From NCBI GenBank assembly GCA_035048815.1, contig JAUCBN010000024.1:5826001-5890000 (forward strand): 64,000 nt of DNA. Direction: 5' to 3'. Positions within the stretch are counted from its first letter, which is position 1. Each line of letters opens with the position of its first letter. Below the pieces are notes generated by a model. It saw nothing but the letters and a program-made list of their open reading frames with translations. It had not been told where the DNA came from and did no database searches. Both the position numbers and the translations under genes were made by a program. The DNA comes from Abelmoschus esculentus. Its lineage: Eukaryota; Streptophyta; Magnoliopsida; Malvales; Malvaceae. Of the stretch, positions 43,966 to 57,030 are shown piece after piece.

Positions 43966-45757
43966 CAGAGCCGGCCCTGGACCGGGTAATGAGGGCAACG
44001 GCCCAGGCCCCAGGATAGTTGAACTTAATGATTATTAAAATAAAATAATAATAATAATAATTAAAATATTAAAAAGAATACCGTTAGAAATTAAATTCTT
44101 AGAATTTAATGGAAGTTGGACAATAAATACAATTGAAAACATTTAATTACAACAAAAAAATAGATTTTTGAAATTTAAAATTAGATTGTTTTTACTTTTA
44201 ATTTTTTTATTAAAAACATAACTTGCTGTAAAAATGGAGTAAAAGATCACTCAATTTTATTTTTTTAATTTTTATTATATTTTTATTATTAAATAAATTT
44301 TAAAAATTATTATTTATAAATTTTATTATTAATTATAAAATGATTAGTATCTAATAAGCTAGGTGTTAGTATATTATAGGATCATAATTAATATTAAAAT
44401 AATATTTTTTAAATTAAGAATAAAAAATTTATATACATTTATAAATAATACTTTCATTGGTTTTGTTCTTCACATCTCATCTTTTTACCACTTCACCTCT
44501 TTCTTATGTTATTTTCTTCTAACTTATTTTAAATTTTTTATTTATAATTTTTAATTTGATATTCCAAGAAGATAAAGATTCATCGATTAGGAGATATATT
44601 GTTGATATCCTATAATCAAGTGTGAGCCAAAGCTTCAACAATAAAACTCAGGTGCTATCACTCTATACTTTTTTTATAATTTTTATTGAATAATGTTTAC
44701 GTAAAAATATGCTTCCAGTAGTAAAAAAAACACTAGAATTAGTAGAATCGTATAAAGGAGCTTTAGATAATTTTTTTCGAAACGAGTAGAAGAACCTTTA
44801 GACGATGATGATGTGTTAGAAATAAATGAGGATAATATTGAACATTCTAATGAAAATTTAAATGATAAAAATTTGAGTGATGATAACTACCTTAATGACA
44901 ATAATACTAATTTGATTAATAATGATAATATTAATTTGAATAACGAGCATAATAATGTACTTGATGATTTTTTTTAATATTTGTATTAAACCTACTCTTA
45001 AAATACTAAAAAATAAATTCATATGATAAAATACTAAAAAATACTAAAATACTAATTCTTATTATTAATTTTTTTAATATTTATTATTATATGAATTTAT
45101 TTTTTAGTATTTGTTATTATGGTCTTAATTTTTTTTAATATTTGTATTAAGCCTACTCTTAAAATTCACTTTTCCTATATTTTTTATTATGATTCCTATT
45201 TTATTTTTGTAATATTTATTGTTGGGGGCCTATCTTTTACTAAATTTATTATTAAGGATTCTACTCTAAAGAAATATTTTTTAATATTTATTAATATATA
45301 CTATTAAAATTTATTTATTTTTGTTATTTGTTATTAGAGTCACGTTTTTTTTCTAATATGTTATTAAGAGTCTAATTTTAAAATTTATTTTTTGATATTT
45401 ATTATTAGAGACCTATTTTTTCAATATATTTATTATTAGGATCTAATTTTCTTTAATATTTACACAAGAGGCCTATTTTTTCAATAATTATTTTTAGGAC
45501 TATAGTTTCTCAATATTTGTTATTAGAAGTTAGATTTTTCACATTAGAGGTTTACTCTTAAAATTTATTTCCCACGATATTTATTATTAATGATTAATTT
45601 TTTTAGGTAACTAATTTTTCTAATATTTATTAGTAAGTATATACTTAATTTAATTTTTTAATATTTATTATTAAAAAAGTATTTTTTAATATTTATTATT
45701 AAAGACCTATATTTTTATATTTGCCCTAGGACTACTAAAATCTCATGAACGGCTCTG
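43966..45757 (+). mobile_element. non-autonomous hAT element, 1.79 kb
   Basis: The terminal inverted repeats CAGAGCCGGCCCTGG and CAGAGCCGTTCATGAG (the latter on the opposite strand) share CAGAGCCG. The element is flanked by the exact 8-bp duplication AATCTCAC (43,958-43,965 and 45,758-45,765), the hallmark of hAT transposition. It contains a transposase N-terminal relic and, from 45,080 to 45,720, a degenerate array of TATTTATTATTAGGACCTATTTTT-like units. Confidence 0.85.
44705..44977 (+). pseudogene. hAT transposase N-terminal relic
   Basis: One frame reads ...LELVESYKGALDNFF, then after a shift at a T-run SKRVEEPLDDDDVLEINEDN followed by an Asn/Asp-rich low-complexity run to a TAA at 44,975. 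A segment of the type SQKGAxDxF(F/I) followed by acidic sequence is what I know from the N-terminus of plant TTF-type hAT transposases. The catalytic and dimerisation domains are absent. Confidence 0.5.
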
Positions 45758-45765
45758 AATCTCAC

Positions 45766-46765
45766 CGCAAACTAATTTCATTTCATAGAAAAAGTGGTGT
45801 TATTCTTCACCTTCTTCCTTTCCTCATTAGTTCTCAAATTTAGGATTTCTAGTTTTTCTTGATGCTATCTTTTTATGCTCAATCTCCATTAGTTTTAAGA
45901 ATTCATCTAAGACCTTAAATTTCGTTTTATCTTCATTTTCATCCATTTCCGCCAAGCACGTGGGTTATAAGAAATCTACCCTAGTATGACATTAAAAATA
46001 ATTCATACAGTACTTAATATTAAAGGGATTGTATGAATTTGAAAATAATATGTCTTGAGAATAGAAATAAACATTAAATAATAAGAAATAAAATGCCATT
46101 TGGAGCTATAAACATTTTATGAAAAATATCCAATTGTTGACTTTTTTTCATAGGGGAATGGGCTAATCTCAACGATGGACCTTTTGGTCGTCCTCTAAGA
46201 TCACATTAACATTCATCACTTCCAAACTCTCAGTGATCAATTCTTCGTTAAAGAGCTTCTCATTTTTTTTTATTAAATAATGAGTATATTTTTTATTGTA
46301 CTGAAATTCGAACTGATACAAAATAAAACAATATAAATATCTTTAATCACTATATCAAACAGTAAATCTTAAAATTTTTTTATTTTTTATTCGTTTCTTA
46401 CACCTCCTATTCGGGGCTTTTATTTTCGTTGAACAATAAAATATTTTTCATATCAAAATAAGTTCACAAGATGGCTTCTCCTTGAAACTGGATCTTTGTT
46501 TTTTTTTTTCCCACTTTTCTGTTCTTGTTTTCATTGCTAAACGTTGGGCCCGAAAAAATATTTTTTTTTATAATATTTTTAGCTCGTAAATATCCTTCCA
46601 GGTTTCTTTCTAAACCTTTTTCTTACTTTTATCCTTTTCTCAAAGTTTCTAACATTGTCATTTTGGTACAATTCGACAACCTATGGCATGGAATCCTCTT
46701 CCCCTTTATAACAAAAGTTGCATTGACAAACTCCAAAGTCCTAAAGGAACACTCCACCGCCTTCT
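45766..46765. other. intergenic, no gene seen
   Basis: AT-rich. An 81-residue open frame at 46,525-46,770 has no recognisable domain and ends inside a fold-back element, so it is not called as a gene. Confidence 0.45.
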
Positions 46766-46939
46766 TTTAGTTTAATTTCAATATAGTCACTGAACTTTTA
46801 AAGCCGATTAAACTAAAAGTCGATTTGGTGACTATATTAAAAATGAACTAGAAGTTGTTGGGGTTTATCAAATATTTTAAAAGTATATGACCAAAATAAA
46901 TTTGTTTTAAAAGTTCGGTGATATTTTTGTAGTTTACCC
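46766..46939. mobile_element. short fold-back MITE remnant
   Basis: The left segment TTTCAATATAGTCACTGAACTTTTAAA and the inverted right segment GGGTAAACTACAAAAATATCACCGAACTTTTAAAA pair imperfectly. The right end TAGTTTACCC is shared with the other fold-back elements in this region. Confidence 0.5.
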
Positions 46940-47469
46940 TAATATTTAGGGTAATGTACTAGTTTCTCTTGAATTTTGATGTATGGAAATTATTTATTTA
47001 TGAGTTCAACTTGCATGAAAAGAAGAAAGAAACAGTTGGCTTGGGAAGGTTCCTCATCAATGGGGAACGTTGGCAGTTTCTTGTGGCCACCACCAACTTT
47101 ATGAATTCTGAATAACTTTATACCTAAGGATAACGAATGTTGATTATATATCATATAATTGATGGGGGAAAATCTTTTTATATAATATTTGAGCTATTTT
47201 AGTATCTCTTGATTCATAAAATAGAATATACTGAGTTTTAATATATTGTTTAAATTATTCAAATTTTTTTTAACAAGTTATACATCGATTATAGTAGTAT
47301 ATTTATAATTTTAAATATTATCCGTTTTCGCCTCTAATTGCTTGTAATCTAAGAATAATTTTTTTTTGTTGCTTCATTTACGCCCCACGTAAAGAAATAG
47401 GTTTAGGATTTAAAACTTATAAAATTAGGGTAGGTGAACTTTATACAGTTTAAGAATTAAAATTTGGAA
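46940..47469. other. intergenic, no gene seen
   Basis: AT-rich sequence without a supportable frame, repeat or RNA gene. Confidence 0.4.
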
Positions 47470-47953
47470 GGGTAAACTACAACAAATGTCACTTAATTAT
47501 GGGTATAGTTATATTTGGGTCATCTAATTATTTAAAGTTATATTTAAGTCATTATTTACGGGTAAGGTTACATTTTGGTAATCCAATTGTTAAAGGTTAC
47601 ATTTAGGTCACCTAATTATTAAAGGTTATATTTGGGTCACCCAATTATTAAATGTTACATTTTGGTCACTCTATTATAAGTAATGTTATATTTGGGTCAC
47701 CGTTCATATTTGAAAACATATATCAATTTGGTCGTTTTTTCTTCTAAATCACTTGAATACCCTTATTAACATTAGAATACTTTATTTGAAATCATTAATT
47801 AATCTAATACCCTTAAATCTAACATTATAAGTAATATAACCTTTAATAATTAGGTGACCTTACCCATAAATGAGTGACCCAAATATAACTTTCAATAGTT
47901 AGGTGACTCAAATGTAATCCTACCTATAATTAAGTGACCATCGCAATTTACCC
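47470..47953. mobile_element. fold-back MITE with internal tandem motif
   Basis: It begins GGGTAAACTACAACAAATGTCACTTAATTAT and ends with the inverse (ATAATTAAGTGACCATCGCAATTTACCC). Inside, a unit of 30-40 bases of the form TTAAAGGTTACATTTRGGTCACCYAATTA is repeated about five times, with inverted copies near the right end. No clear target duplication was found. Confidence 0.65.
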
Positions 47954-48475
47954 AATTTAAAATTAAGGTTTAGGCCATAAAACTTAATTTTTTTATAGTG
48001 TTTAGATATAAAAATACACCGAAATTAACATAAAATTTTTCTTCATTATCTATATTATAAAGTGAGTTCCAATATATTATTTAGTGCCCATAGCTCAGCA
48101 ATTAGTACTGAGCATATGTTAAGCATAAATACAGCATGTTCTTGTATATATTATAAGTACAGATCTGTATTTATTAAACATTACAAAAATAAGGTGCAAC
48201 TTCTTGCAATGTCCTTGTATGGTGAAATGGTGGCGCATACCTTTGAAAGCTCAAAATTAACCATAACTGATAACTCCGAATCATCCGGAATCAAAACTCG
48301 CCAGAAACTACAAAAAAAAACTTAGCTGATCAGTCCAGAACATACGTTTCAATGCTGTATTATTCTGCAGTATCTTGCCGGTGAAGGAAACACTAGGACA
48401 ATTTCCTCCATGTCTACATGTCTTTAAATACTGTTTTGTTGATGGGAAATAAACCCCATGGCTTGGATAGCAAGA

Positions 48476-48487
48476 TATCTATATATG
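48476..48487 (+). promoter_or_regulatory. TATA box of DUF538 gene
   Basis: TATCTATATATG lies about 75 bases before the ATG at 48,558, suiting a short leader of about 45 bases. Assigned by position only. Confidence 0.5.
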
Positions 48488-48557
48488 CAGACACATATTG
48501 AACATCAGCAAACAAGAAGAGTAAACGAGAAAGGAAAGTGAAAGAAAAGCTAAGAAA

Positions 48558-49079
48558 ATGGGTTCTTTCTTGCCGAAAATTTTCTTCTTTTTCCTCTTCA
48601 TATTCCAATCTTCTGTCTCGGAAACAATCCCCTCCCAGGACAATAATCCAACAGCCTATGAAATCCTCAGGGACTTCAACTTCCCCAGTGGTCTTCTTCC
48701 GGCCGGGGTCACTGGCTATGATCTTGACCCCTTATCGGGGAGATTCTCGGCTTTCTTGAACGGTACTTGTACCTTCACTCTTCAAGGTGCTTACAAGTTG
48801 AGATATAAGAACAACATCGACGGGTATATTTCGAAGGGCAGGCTTGCGAGACTAGAAGGTATCAGTGTGAAGTTTCTGTTTTTCTGGGTGAATGTTGTTG
48901 AAGTGTTGAGGAGAGGGGATGAGCTTGAATTCTCGGTGGGAGTTGCCGGAGCTGGTTTTCCCATGGATAAATTTGAAAACAGCCCTCAGTGTGAATGTAG
49001 ATTCCTCAAATGCAGTGATCAGAAAGTAAGGAAGATTGGGGAGATGAGTTTTGTTTCTTCAAAAGTAGAACTTGTTTGA
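48558..49079 (+). CDS. DUF538 domain protein, single exon
   Basis: The protein has 173 residues. Residues 1-21 are a hydrophobic Phe-rich signal peptide (LPKIFFFFLFIFQSSVS), so it should enter the secretory pathway. The DUF538 domain spans roughly 30-155, with the family landmarks AYEILRDFNFPSGLLPAGV, then a YDLDPLSGRFSAFLNGTC stretch, YKNNIDGYISKGRLARLEG, and a central VKFLFFWVNVVEV strand. The usual plant DUF538 length (about 150-190 residues) is matched. The start is chosen because it gives the complete signal peptide. The biochemical role of the family is not settled; members have been linked to stress responses. A truncated retrotransposon LTR begins about 210 bases after the stop, so its polyadenylation may use or lie near that sequence. 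Confidence 0.9.
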   Translation: MGSFLPKIFFFFLFIFQSSVSETIPSQDNNPTAYEILRDFNFPSGLLPAGVTGYDLDPLSGRFSAFLNGTCTFTLQGAYKLRYKNNIDGYISKGRLARLEGISVKFLFFWVNVVEVLRRGDELEFSVGVAGAGFPMDKFENSPQCECRFLKCSDQKVRKIGEMSFVSSKVELV

Positions 49080-49288
49080 ATGAGGTGATTGATGTATGCA
49101 AGTGAGAGGAATTTTAATGGTGTTTTTCCTGTTGAATTTTTGTTTGTATTATGGAGAATGCATTGTGATGGTGCAGAAATTGTCTGGTTGAATTTTAAGG
49201 GAAATGGTCATCATATACAGTTTGATTCTATATCTTGCTCTCTCATTTTCAAAAAACGTATTCTAACGTAATTATATTGCAAATATAC

Positions 49289-51648
49289 GAAGGTAAATAT
49301 TCATTTTTTTTAATAAAAATTTTTTATTTTAATTTTTTATAATTTTCTTCTTTAAAATCTTTTTCGTTTTTCTACGATTTTTCTTGTTTTTAAACCATGA
49401 AAGGAGGTTGAATCAATTTTGGAAGTGAGAATCATTCAAACTTCTGAAACATAAAGTTCTTTAATAAAATTCCTAAGTTCTTGGCTGATCGCAACGATCT
49501 TTAAAGTCTTGAATCAATAAAATCGATTTTCTTGAAAAAAGTTATTGTTTTCTTAATTTTCGTCCAAGGGTTTTACATAGATAGTTTTAAGTATAAATAC
49601 ATGAATCTTGAATTTTTTAGATTTAATTAAGATGACTTTTAAGTATCTAATCTCGGACATAAGATTTAGGTGGTGTTTAGAGAGATTTTCGGGGAGTTTC
49701 GGATAAGTTTTATGGTGTTTTTAGGGGCTATTTGGTATAGGTCCGATTTGAGGGATGTTTGGGTGCGTTTTAATGCACTAAACCCTCTGGTTCTGATGCT
49801 TGAATCATTTCAAGAGGTAGAGAAAAAAAATTGAAGGAGATTAAAAAGCAGAATCGCATTTTCAGGTACGTGTCGAGCAAGCTTTGGTAAATCAATGAGT
49901 GGATTATGAGAGTGGGCTGCTTCGACGGTGTTTTAAATATGTTTTCAAAGGTTTAGGGTTGTAGGGAAGGTTCTATACTTGGATGTAAGTTTAAAGTATT
50001 GCTTTCTTAAAAGTTCCCTTATTATGTTGTGTTTTTACTATGTTTTAATCATGCTCATATTGTGTCTTGCATTATGTATGTGTTTTAATGCTCATCAGAG
50101 GATTTAATAAAGGTTTTATATACATATGATGCTCCCATGATTTTGTTTTGAAAACATGAAAAAGTGGTTTTTATCGGTTTATGCAATTGATGCATGAGAT
50201 AGTGGGATGCATGTGGTTAATATACTGTTTTAAAATTGAATCTTGAGCATTGATTTTGGGTTTATTATTGGCTAGTTAAGTGATATACTTATTGTATAAG
50301 TTGACCGATCAATAGGGTCTAGAGTATACTATAAACATTCAAAATTCATACGTTTAAAAATTTCTTTAAGTGTTGTATTTTAGTATTTAGCCTAATATTG
50401 TGTGATGAGGGTAGTACTGTCACATCCGAGATGATAGGGGTAGTACCGTCACCGGACACTAAGGTGAGATTTATTATATTGGAGGTAGTACCAACATGCG
50501 CATGTTTGGGGTAGTACTATCATGCGGTTGTCCGTTTATCCTAACGATTTGGAATAGTACAAATTGGATCATTAGCATCAATATATGTTTTTACTTTTCA
50601 AAGGTAAGTGTTATGGTTTTACTTAATTGCATATGATATTATGCATGCATTTTTAACGAGGTTTTCAAAAATATATTTTCAAAAGGTTTTGTGTCTCTTG
50701 AGCCATGGTACATTTGCTGTTTTTTAAATAGTGATATTGACGACCATGAAAATTGATTTTTACTTAGTGCATAACTTGTTGTAAAATTGATTTTGGTATA
50801 TTATGGGTTGCATTGCAAGGTATTTTTAAATATGATTTTATTCACTCATTAAGCTTATGCTTACCCTCTCTTTTATCTTACAATGTATAATAAATAATGT
50901 CGATGCAACAAAGAGAAGCAAGAATTCCATGTAAACGCCAAGTGAAAAGCTCAAGCATGTCTTTTATAGCATTAGTAGTAGTGAGAGAGCAATGAGGATG
51001 GGATAGCTTATTGAGAATATTGTTTATGCTATTGATACTTGAAATAGTTATATGCCTATACATATTTGATGAATATAAAAGTTGATGGTAGCTTTTTGAC
51101 TTGGACTTGAGTCGTCTATTGATATTCCTTTAGTTATAATAAAAGTTATATTGAGGTTTGATTCTTGATATCCCTATGAGTGAATTTGAGTGTTGTTGAT
51201 AATGAAACATGACTATTTATAAGTTAAATCTAAGATATTCTATTTAGGTTGGAATACATCTAGAAATCATGTTGAGTATATTGAGGTGGTTCTTTCATGT
51301 GTTTAAATGATTTGTAGATTTTATTTTAAGCTGAAATTTGAGATACAAACATGTAATGAACTTAACTAAAGGTTGGTAACTTTAATTTCACAATTAGTCC
51401 TTTAGTTTTTGGAAAATTATATTTTGGTCACTAAAGCATGTTTGTACGTTTTAGGACTCATTTCTTATATGTTTCTGTTGTATTTGAATATAATCTATGC
51501 ATGAACATGTAAGATCAAAATAAAGCATCTAGATAAGACTTAAAAAAAATTAGGGTTATTTATCGCGCGAGTCTTCGGATTAACCTCGATATTCCTTGTG
51601 TAGCTCGTTCGAGTTGGGTGGTGTCTAGACCAAGTTGAAGGGTTTACA
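49289..51648 (+). mobile_element. 5-prime-truncated gypsy LTR (element C family)
   Basis: It matches the C LTR from about base 480 onward: GGTAAATATTCATT..., the CAATAGGGTCTAGAGTATACTATAAACATTCAAAA block near 50,310, the CATTAAGCTTATGCTTACCCTCTC block near 50,848, and the GTGTCTAGACCAAGTTGAAGGGTTTACA end. The first 480 bases and any partner element are missing. It lies in inverted orientation to the solo LTR at 52,965-56,136. Confidence 0.75.
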
Positions 51649-52640
51649 GAGACTCTTAGGTTCTTGAATTGGATATACTTGTTGCTTAGCTCTAGAAAGT
51701 TATAATACTCGTGCATGTGTATTAAAATGAATATTATTGCATGTATATGTTTGGGATAAGATGCATAATGTCCTTCTTGTAAATTATATATGCTTAGACA
51801 GCTTAAAAATGAATAATGCTTGTTGTTTGGTTTTGTTATATGGTGTATTTAGTATAGTAAACTTTAAATGTATGATGTGCTAGGAACATGTTTAGAAGAG
51901 AATGCCTAAAGGACTTAAGTGAATATCATGAGTGCTTGAAACTTGAATATGTATGATAGAAAACTTGGATGTTTAATTAAGAGATATGTCTAGTATTTTA
52001 TTTGAATATATGTATGCTTGAGATATTTAACATAGGACCAATGTAGCTTTAATGTTCGATTTTCCTAGGATTAGAACATAATTAATATTAGGCCAATGCA
52101 CAATAGAATAACTTGGTTGGTATAAGGTGTAATAGATAAAAATGTTTGTTGCCTAAAAATCAATTAGATGGTTACTTGTCTCTTAAGAAATACCAAATCA
52201 TTTAATTAAAATCTAAATAATACCTAAATGATTAATAATAAGAAATCAAACACATTAATAAGGTTACCGATAGATAATATAAAGGCTATGTATCTAGTCA
52301 ATGATACTCTAATAATTTCTTATGAGTAGGTAGGATAATGTAATGACTTGAATAACTTGTTTGATTGTTGTTTACCGGTGTATAAGTATTTGAATTGATT
52401 TATATGTTATTGGAATGATATGTTTAGTATGTATATACATGATTTGTACAACTTATAACAATCACTTGCCCACCAATGCTCATCTTATTCAAATAACATG
52501 CTTAAACCCATGAGTTTGCTTATAAATTATTTGATTTGATTTGTCAAGCTACTAGGTGTATAATAAATTGAATGGTTGATTAAGGTAACCATTTTAGGTG
52601 AGGAGATATTTTGAATTTTTATGATCGGTGTAGATATAGC
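51649..52640. other. no gene seen
   Basis: AT-rich sequence between an LTR fragment and the end of a reverse-transcriptase relic. Possibly old element sequence, but nothing in it is recognisable. Confidence 0.4.
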
Positions 52641-52964
52641 ATTTCTTTTTGTATAGGTAGTGCCTCTAAATCTTCAACACCAAGATAATCACCTCAAGCT
52701 TCAAAGATAATAACTTTGTCAACAATGTCACATAATAGGAAAACCTTGACTAATTGTCTATAATAACCGGAAAGTATAAGAAAACTATAGACTTCTAACA
52801 TATTCTTTGATGATTTCCATTCTACCCAGGATGAATTTTCTAAGGATCTAAACGAACCTCATCTGCAAAAACTATGTGACTGAAAAATACCATCTTTGAA
52901 AGTCAAAATTCTCACTTGCTGAACTTGATGTAAAAGTATTTATCTTTCAAGATTTGAAGGACCA
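52640..52964 (-). pseudogene. gypsy reverse transcriptase relic, downstream half
   Basis: The minus-strand frame reads LQILKDKYFYIKFSK, then (after stops) MVFFSHIVFADEVRLDP and a decayed stretch equivalent to the end of the RT and start of the RNase H linker. It directly continues the frame that is cut at 56,137 by the solo LTR: the last codons before the break and the first after it fit the RT order in Ty3/gypsy. Many stops. Confidence 0.65.
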
Positions 52965-55900
52965 TGTAACCCCTTCACCCGGTCTAAACGCCACCCGACT
53001 CGAACGAGTTACACAGGGAATACCAAGGTTAATTCAGAGACTCGCCTCGATAAAAAAACCCTAAAAAATTCTCCTTTTATCTTTTTTAACCGCTTTAATT
53101 AGATCCTACATGTTCATGCAAGGATCGAGTTCAATTGCAGCGGAAACTAAAGAGAAACGAGTCTTAATTTAATCGAATAAGTTTTAGGGACCTAATCATA
53201 ATTTCCAGAATTTTATGCCTTGATTGTGAAATTAAGGTTATCAATATTTAATTAAGTATATTTCATGCTTGCACGAAAATTTTCAGCTTAAAATAATATC
53301 TACAAGTCATTTAATTGCATGCTCAAAGTTTAAAGACTATTTCCAACCTTCGAAGGTTTCTTGACATTCTCTATGTGCAAATTCACCTAAAAATACTTTA
53401 AGCACGTATCATGACATATTAGCTAGATGCAATTTAACCTAGTTAGAAACAATATATTTAACTCCTAAGAGTATACTTCAACATCATCAATCTTATAACA
53501 CACGGAAGAACCACCTCAATATACTCAACATGATTTCTAGATGCATTCCAACTTAAATAACAACATCATAGATTCAACTCATAAATAGTCATGCTTCATT
53601 ATCAACAACACTCAAATTCACACATAGGGATATCAAGAATCAAACTTCAAAATAACTATATTAGAACTAAAGGAATATCAATGTGCAATTCAAGTTAAAG
53701 TCATAAAATTAATATCAACATAGAAAAACATTAAACATGTATAAACATACGACTACTACAAGTCTCATCAATATAACAATATTCTTAATTACATGGTAAC
53801 CCATACCAGTTCTCTCTCACTACTACTAATGTTATAAAGACATACTTGAGCTTTTACTTGATGATTACCTGGACCCTTGCTTCCCTTTGCTATCTCAACT
53901 TTATTTACTTTACATTGCAAGGTAAATGAGAGGGTAAGCATAAGCTTAGTGAGTAAATAAAAACACCTTGCAATGTAACCCATATTAAACCAATTTTATC
54001 AATTTAAAAACATCTCATGCTCGTTATAAAACAAAACAAACATGGCTTACAATGTCACTTTTAAAACTCAGTAAGTGTCATCAAACCATGGCTAACGACG
54101 TCATCATTAAATTTTAGTAAAAACCATTTTGAAATCACATGCTTTAACAGCTAAAACACAAGTCTTACATGCTATTCACATAACAAGGCTTACACATGCA
54201 TCTTAATGCACAAAGCTCAAGTTTTACATGCTAACAACATAGCAATACTCAAATCACCTGCACACTAATGCACAAAACCTCGCATGCATAATACCATATG
54301 CAATCAACTAAAAACCATGACACTTAACTTTGAAAAGTAAAAATATATATTGGTGTTAGTGATCCGATTTGTACCACTCCAAATCGTTAGGACAAACGGG
54401 CAACTACATGTTAGTACCACTACTAGAGCATGAGCATATTAATATCATTCTCGACATGAATTATCTTACCTTGGTGTCCGGTGACAGTACCACTCCTATC
54501 AACCCAGATGTAATAATACCACTCCTATCACATAGTATTAGACTAAAAGCTAAAATGCAACACAAAAGGAATTTAAACACGTACGACTTTTAAATATTTA
54601 TAGTGCACTCTAGACCCTATTGATCAATCAACTTATACCATAAATTTTATCACTTAACAGGTCAATATATCATCAAAAATCAGTGCTCAAAATTTAATTC
54701 AAAACAGAATTCAAATCAATATATCCCATTTTTCACGCATCACTTGCAAAAACCGATAAAACCACTTATTTCAAAATAAAATCGTGGGAACATCGAATGC
54801 ATATAAAATCTCTTTAAATAAGTGTCATGAGCATTTATATACATGCATATTAACATATGTACAACATAAGAGCATGCCAAATAATATTGTAAAAACAAGA
54901 CAAAATATAGGAACCTTTAAGAAAACAATACTTAAAACTTACTTCCGAGTATAAGAAGATTTTTCACCTTCCCTAAACCCCTAAACCTTTGAAAACAAAT
55001 TTAAAACCATGCCAAATTGACAACCCTCATAATCCACTCATCGATTTACCAAAACTTGCTCGATAAGTCATCCGAAAATACAATTCGACTTTCTAAACTC
55101 CTTCAAACTTATTCCTCTACCTTTTGAACTAATTCAAGCATCAAAACCAGAGGGTTTAGTGAATCAAAATACACCCAAACAACGCTCAAGTCGGATCAAT
55201 ACATGATAGTCCCTAAAAACACCATAAAACTTAACCGAAACTCGCCGAAAACCTCTCCAAACACCCCTAAACCTTAGATCCGAGATTAGATACTTAAAAT
55301 TCATTTTAATTATATAAAAACACTTCCAGATTCATATATTTAGGTATCAAAAACAGCTATAGAAAACCCTTGAACGAAAATTAAGAAAACAATGAAATTT
55401 TTATCAAGAAACTCGATTTTATTGATTCAAAATTTTAAAGGTTTTTGTAATCAACCAAGAACTTAGGAATTTCATTAAAAAACTTTAGGTTTCAGAGGTT
55501 TGAATTATTCTTACCTCCAAAATTAATCTCACCCCTTCCAAGGTTTAAAAACTAGAAAACCCGTAGAAAAACGAAAATATTTTGAAGAAGAAAAAATCAA
55601 GGAAAATAAACCAACGAAATTTTATTAAAAAGAATTGATATTTACCTTAAAAAGATGATAAAGAGGTTTCCTTGGAGAAGAAGAAATCAAAATTTAAAGG
55701 AGTATTTTAAAAAGTGAATTTTTGGGTTTTAGGTCAAAATTAGAGAATTTTGATTACTTAGGTTAAAACAAAGGATTAAAGGTTGTTTATATAGACTCTT
55801 GGAATGCCTATATCAACTAGGATTAGGATTATATCAAATTACTTTAAAGATTCAAAGTTTTGGCTTAGTTTATAAAATTATCCTCAAGATTTTAATTTTT

Positions 55901-56136
55901 ATAAAATAGTCACTAATTTCAAAATCTTAGGAATTTAAGGGTCAATTTTTGAAATCGAGTTTAACTAAGTCAAATATAAGTCAATTAAAAATTTTAAAAT
56001 ATTTTTTCATAATTTATTTTGATTTAAAACTAATTTTTAAATATTTAATCTCGAATTAGGTTAAACCGACAAAAACCGATCCACTAAATCTCTAAACCGA
56101 CCTCTAAACTTCTAGGCCCAAATTTGGGATGTTACA
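52965..56136 (-). mobile_element. solo LTR (3.17 kb) of element C family
   Basis: On the minus strand it opens TGTAACATCCC and ends GGGGTTACA. It aligns with the whole right LTR of element C and has no internal region or partner. The flanks GACCA (52,960-52,964) and AACCA (56,137-56,141) form a 5-bp target duplication with one change. A solo LTR results from recombination between the two LTRs of one element. It interrupts an older reverse-transcriptase gene fragment. Confidence 0.83.
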
Positions 56137-57030
56137 AACCAGTCGTATATGATAATCATGCCCCCTCCGAGTATAAGTACACCACAATATCGTCGATAAA
56201 AACCATCATAAAATAATTCAAGTATGGTAGAAAGATTCGGTTCATCAAGTCTATGAACGTCATAGATGCATTGGTGAGCCCAAACGACATCGTCAAGAAC
56301 CAATGTCCATATGGTGTCCTAAAAACGGTCTTTTGAACATCTTTTTTCACAACCTTCAACTAGTAGTACCTTAATCATAAGTCAATTTTTGAAAACACAT
56401 GGGCACCCCTTAATTGGTCAAACAAATCATCAATTTTCGATAGAGGATAATTGTTTTTTATCGTGACTTTGTTGAGATAGTGGTAGTCAATACACATTTG
56501 TATCGACCTATCTTTCTTTCTAACAAACAATATCGAGCTACCCATGGCGACATATTAGGTCAGATAAAGTTCTTTCAAGATTGGATTAACCATTGAACAA
56601 ACATGACCGATCACATTAGGTAGGCATGGGTTCTTCTCACCTCTCACAACGAGTTTAGACCCATCCGCAACACGAAGTCTCAAACTCTTCGTCTTACACT
56701 CGAGGCTTGTATCATGTTCGAATAGTCAATCTATTCCTAAGATAGCATCAAACTTTTGAAACTATAAAACCATTAGATTTGTAGGAAAGATTGTCTCAAA
56801 TCCTAGGAGGATAGTCACACGAACTCTCACCTCAAGATCCTCGGTAAGAACACTTCACTATTGAGATACCCCACTACGAATGAAGGAGTGGGTAGATCCC
56901 GAGTCTATAAAAACAACTATGAGAATCGAAAATAAGGTAAATGAACCTAACATAACATATGTAGCTTTACAGTCCTCCTATACCCTGACTGCACTACATG
57001 GTTGGTGCTCTCGCGATAGACAAGGTACCT
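56137..57030 (-). pseudogene. gypsy pol relic: protease and upstream half of reverse transcriptase
   Basis: On the minus strand, in frames interrupted by shifts, the order is FIDSGSTHSFI (aspartic protease active site) near 56,930-56,885, an ILGID-like box near 56,745, FVRKKDRSIQMCIDYHYLNK near 56,530-56,470, DDLFDQL and FSKIDLR near 56,430-56,370, and then the open stretch 56,359-56,156 with FRTPYGHW, FGLTNAS and FMMVFIDDIVVY (the F/YxDD catalytic box). This is the protease-to-RT order of Ty3/gypsy polyproteins, best like chromoviruses. It is cut at 56,137 by the solo LTR and continues at 52,964. It is dead through stops and shifts. Confidence 0.85.
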
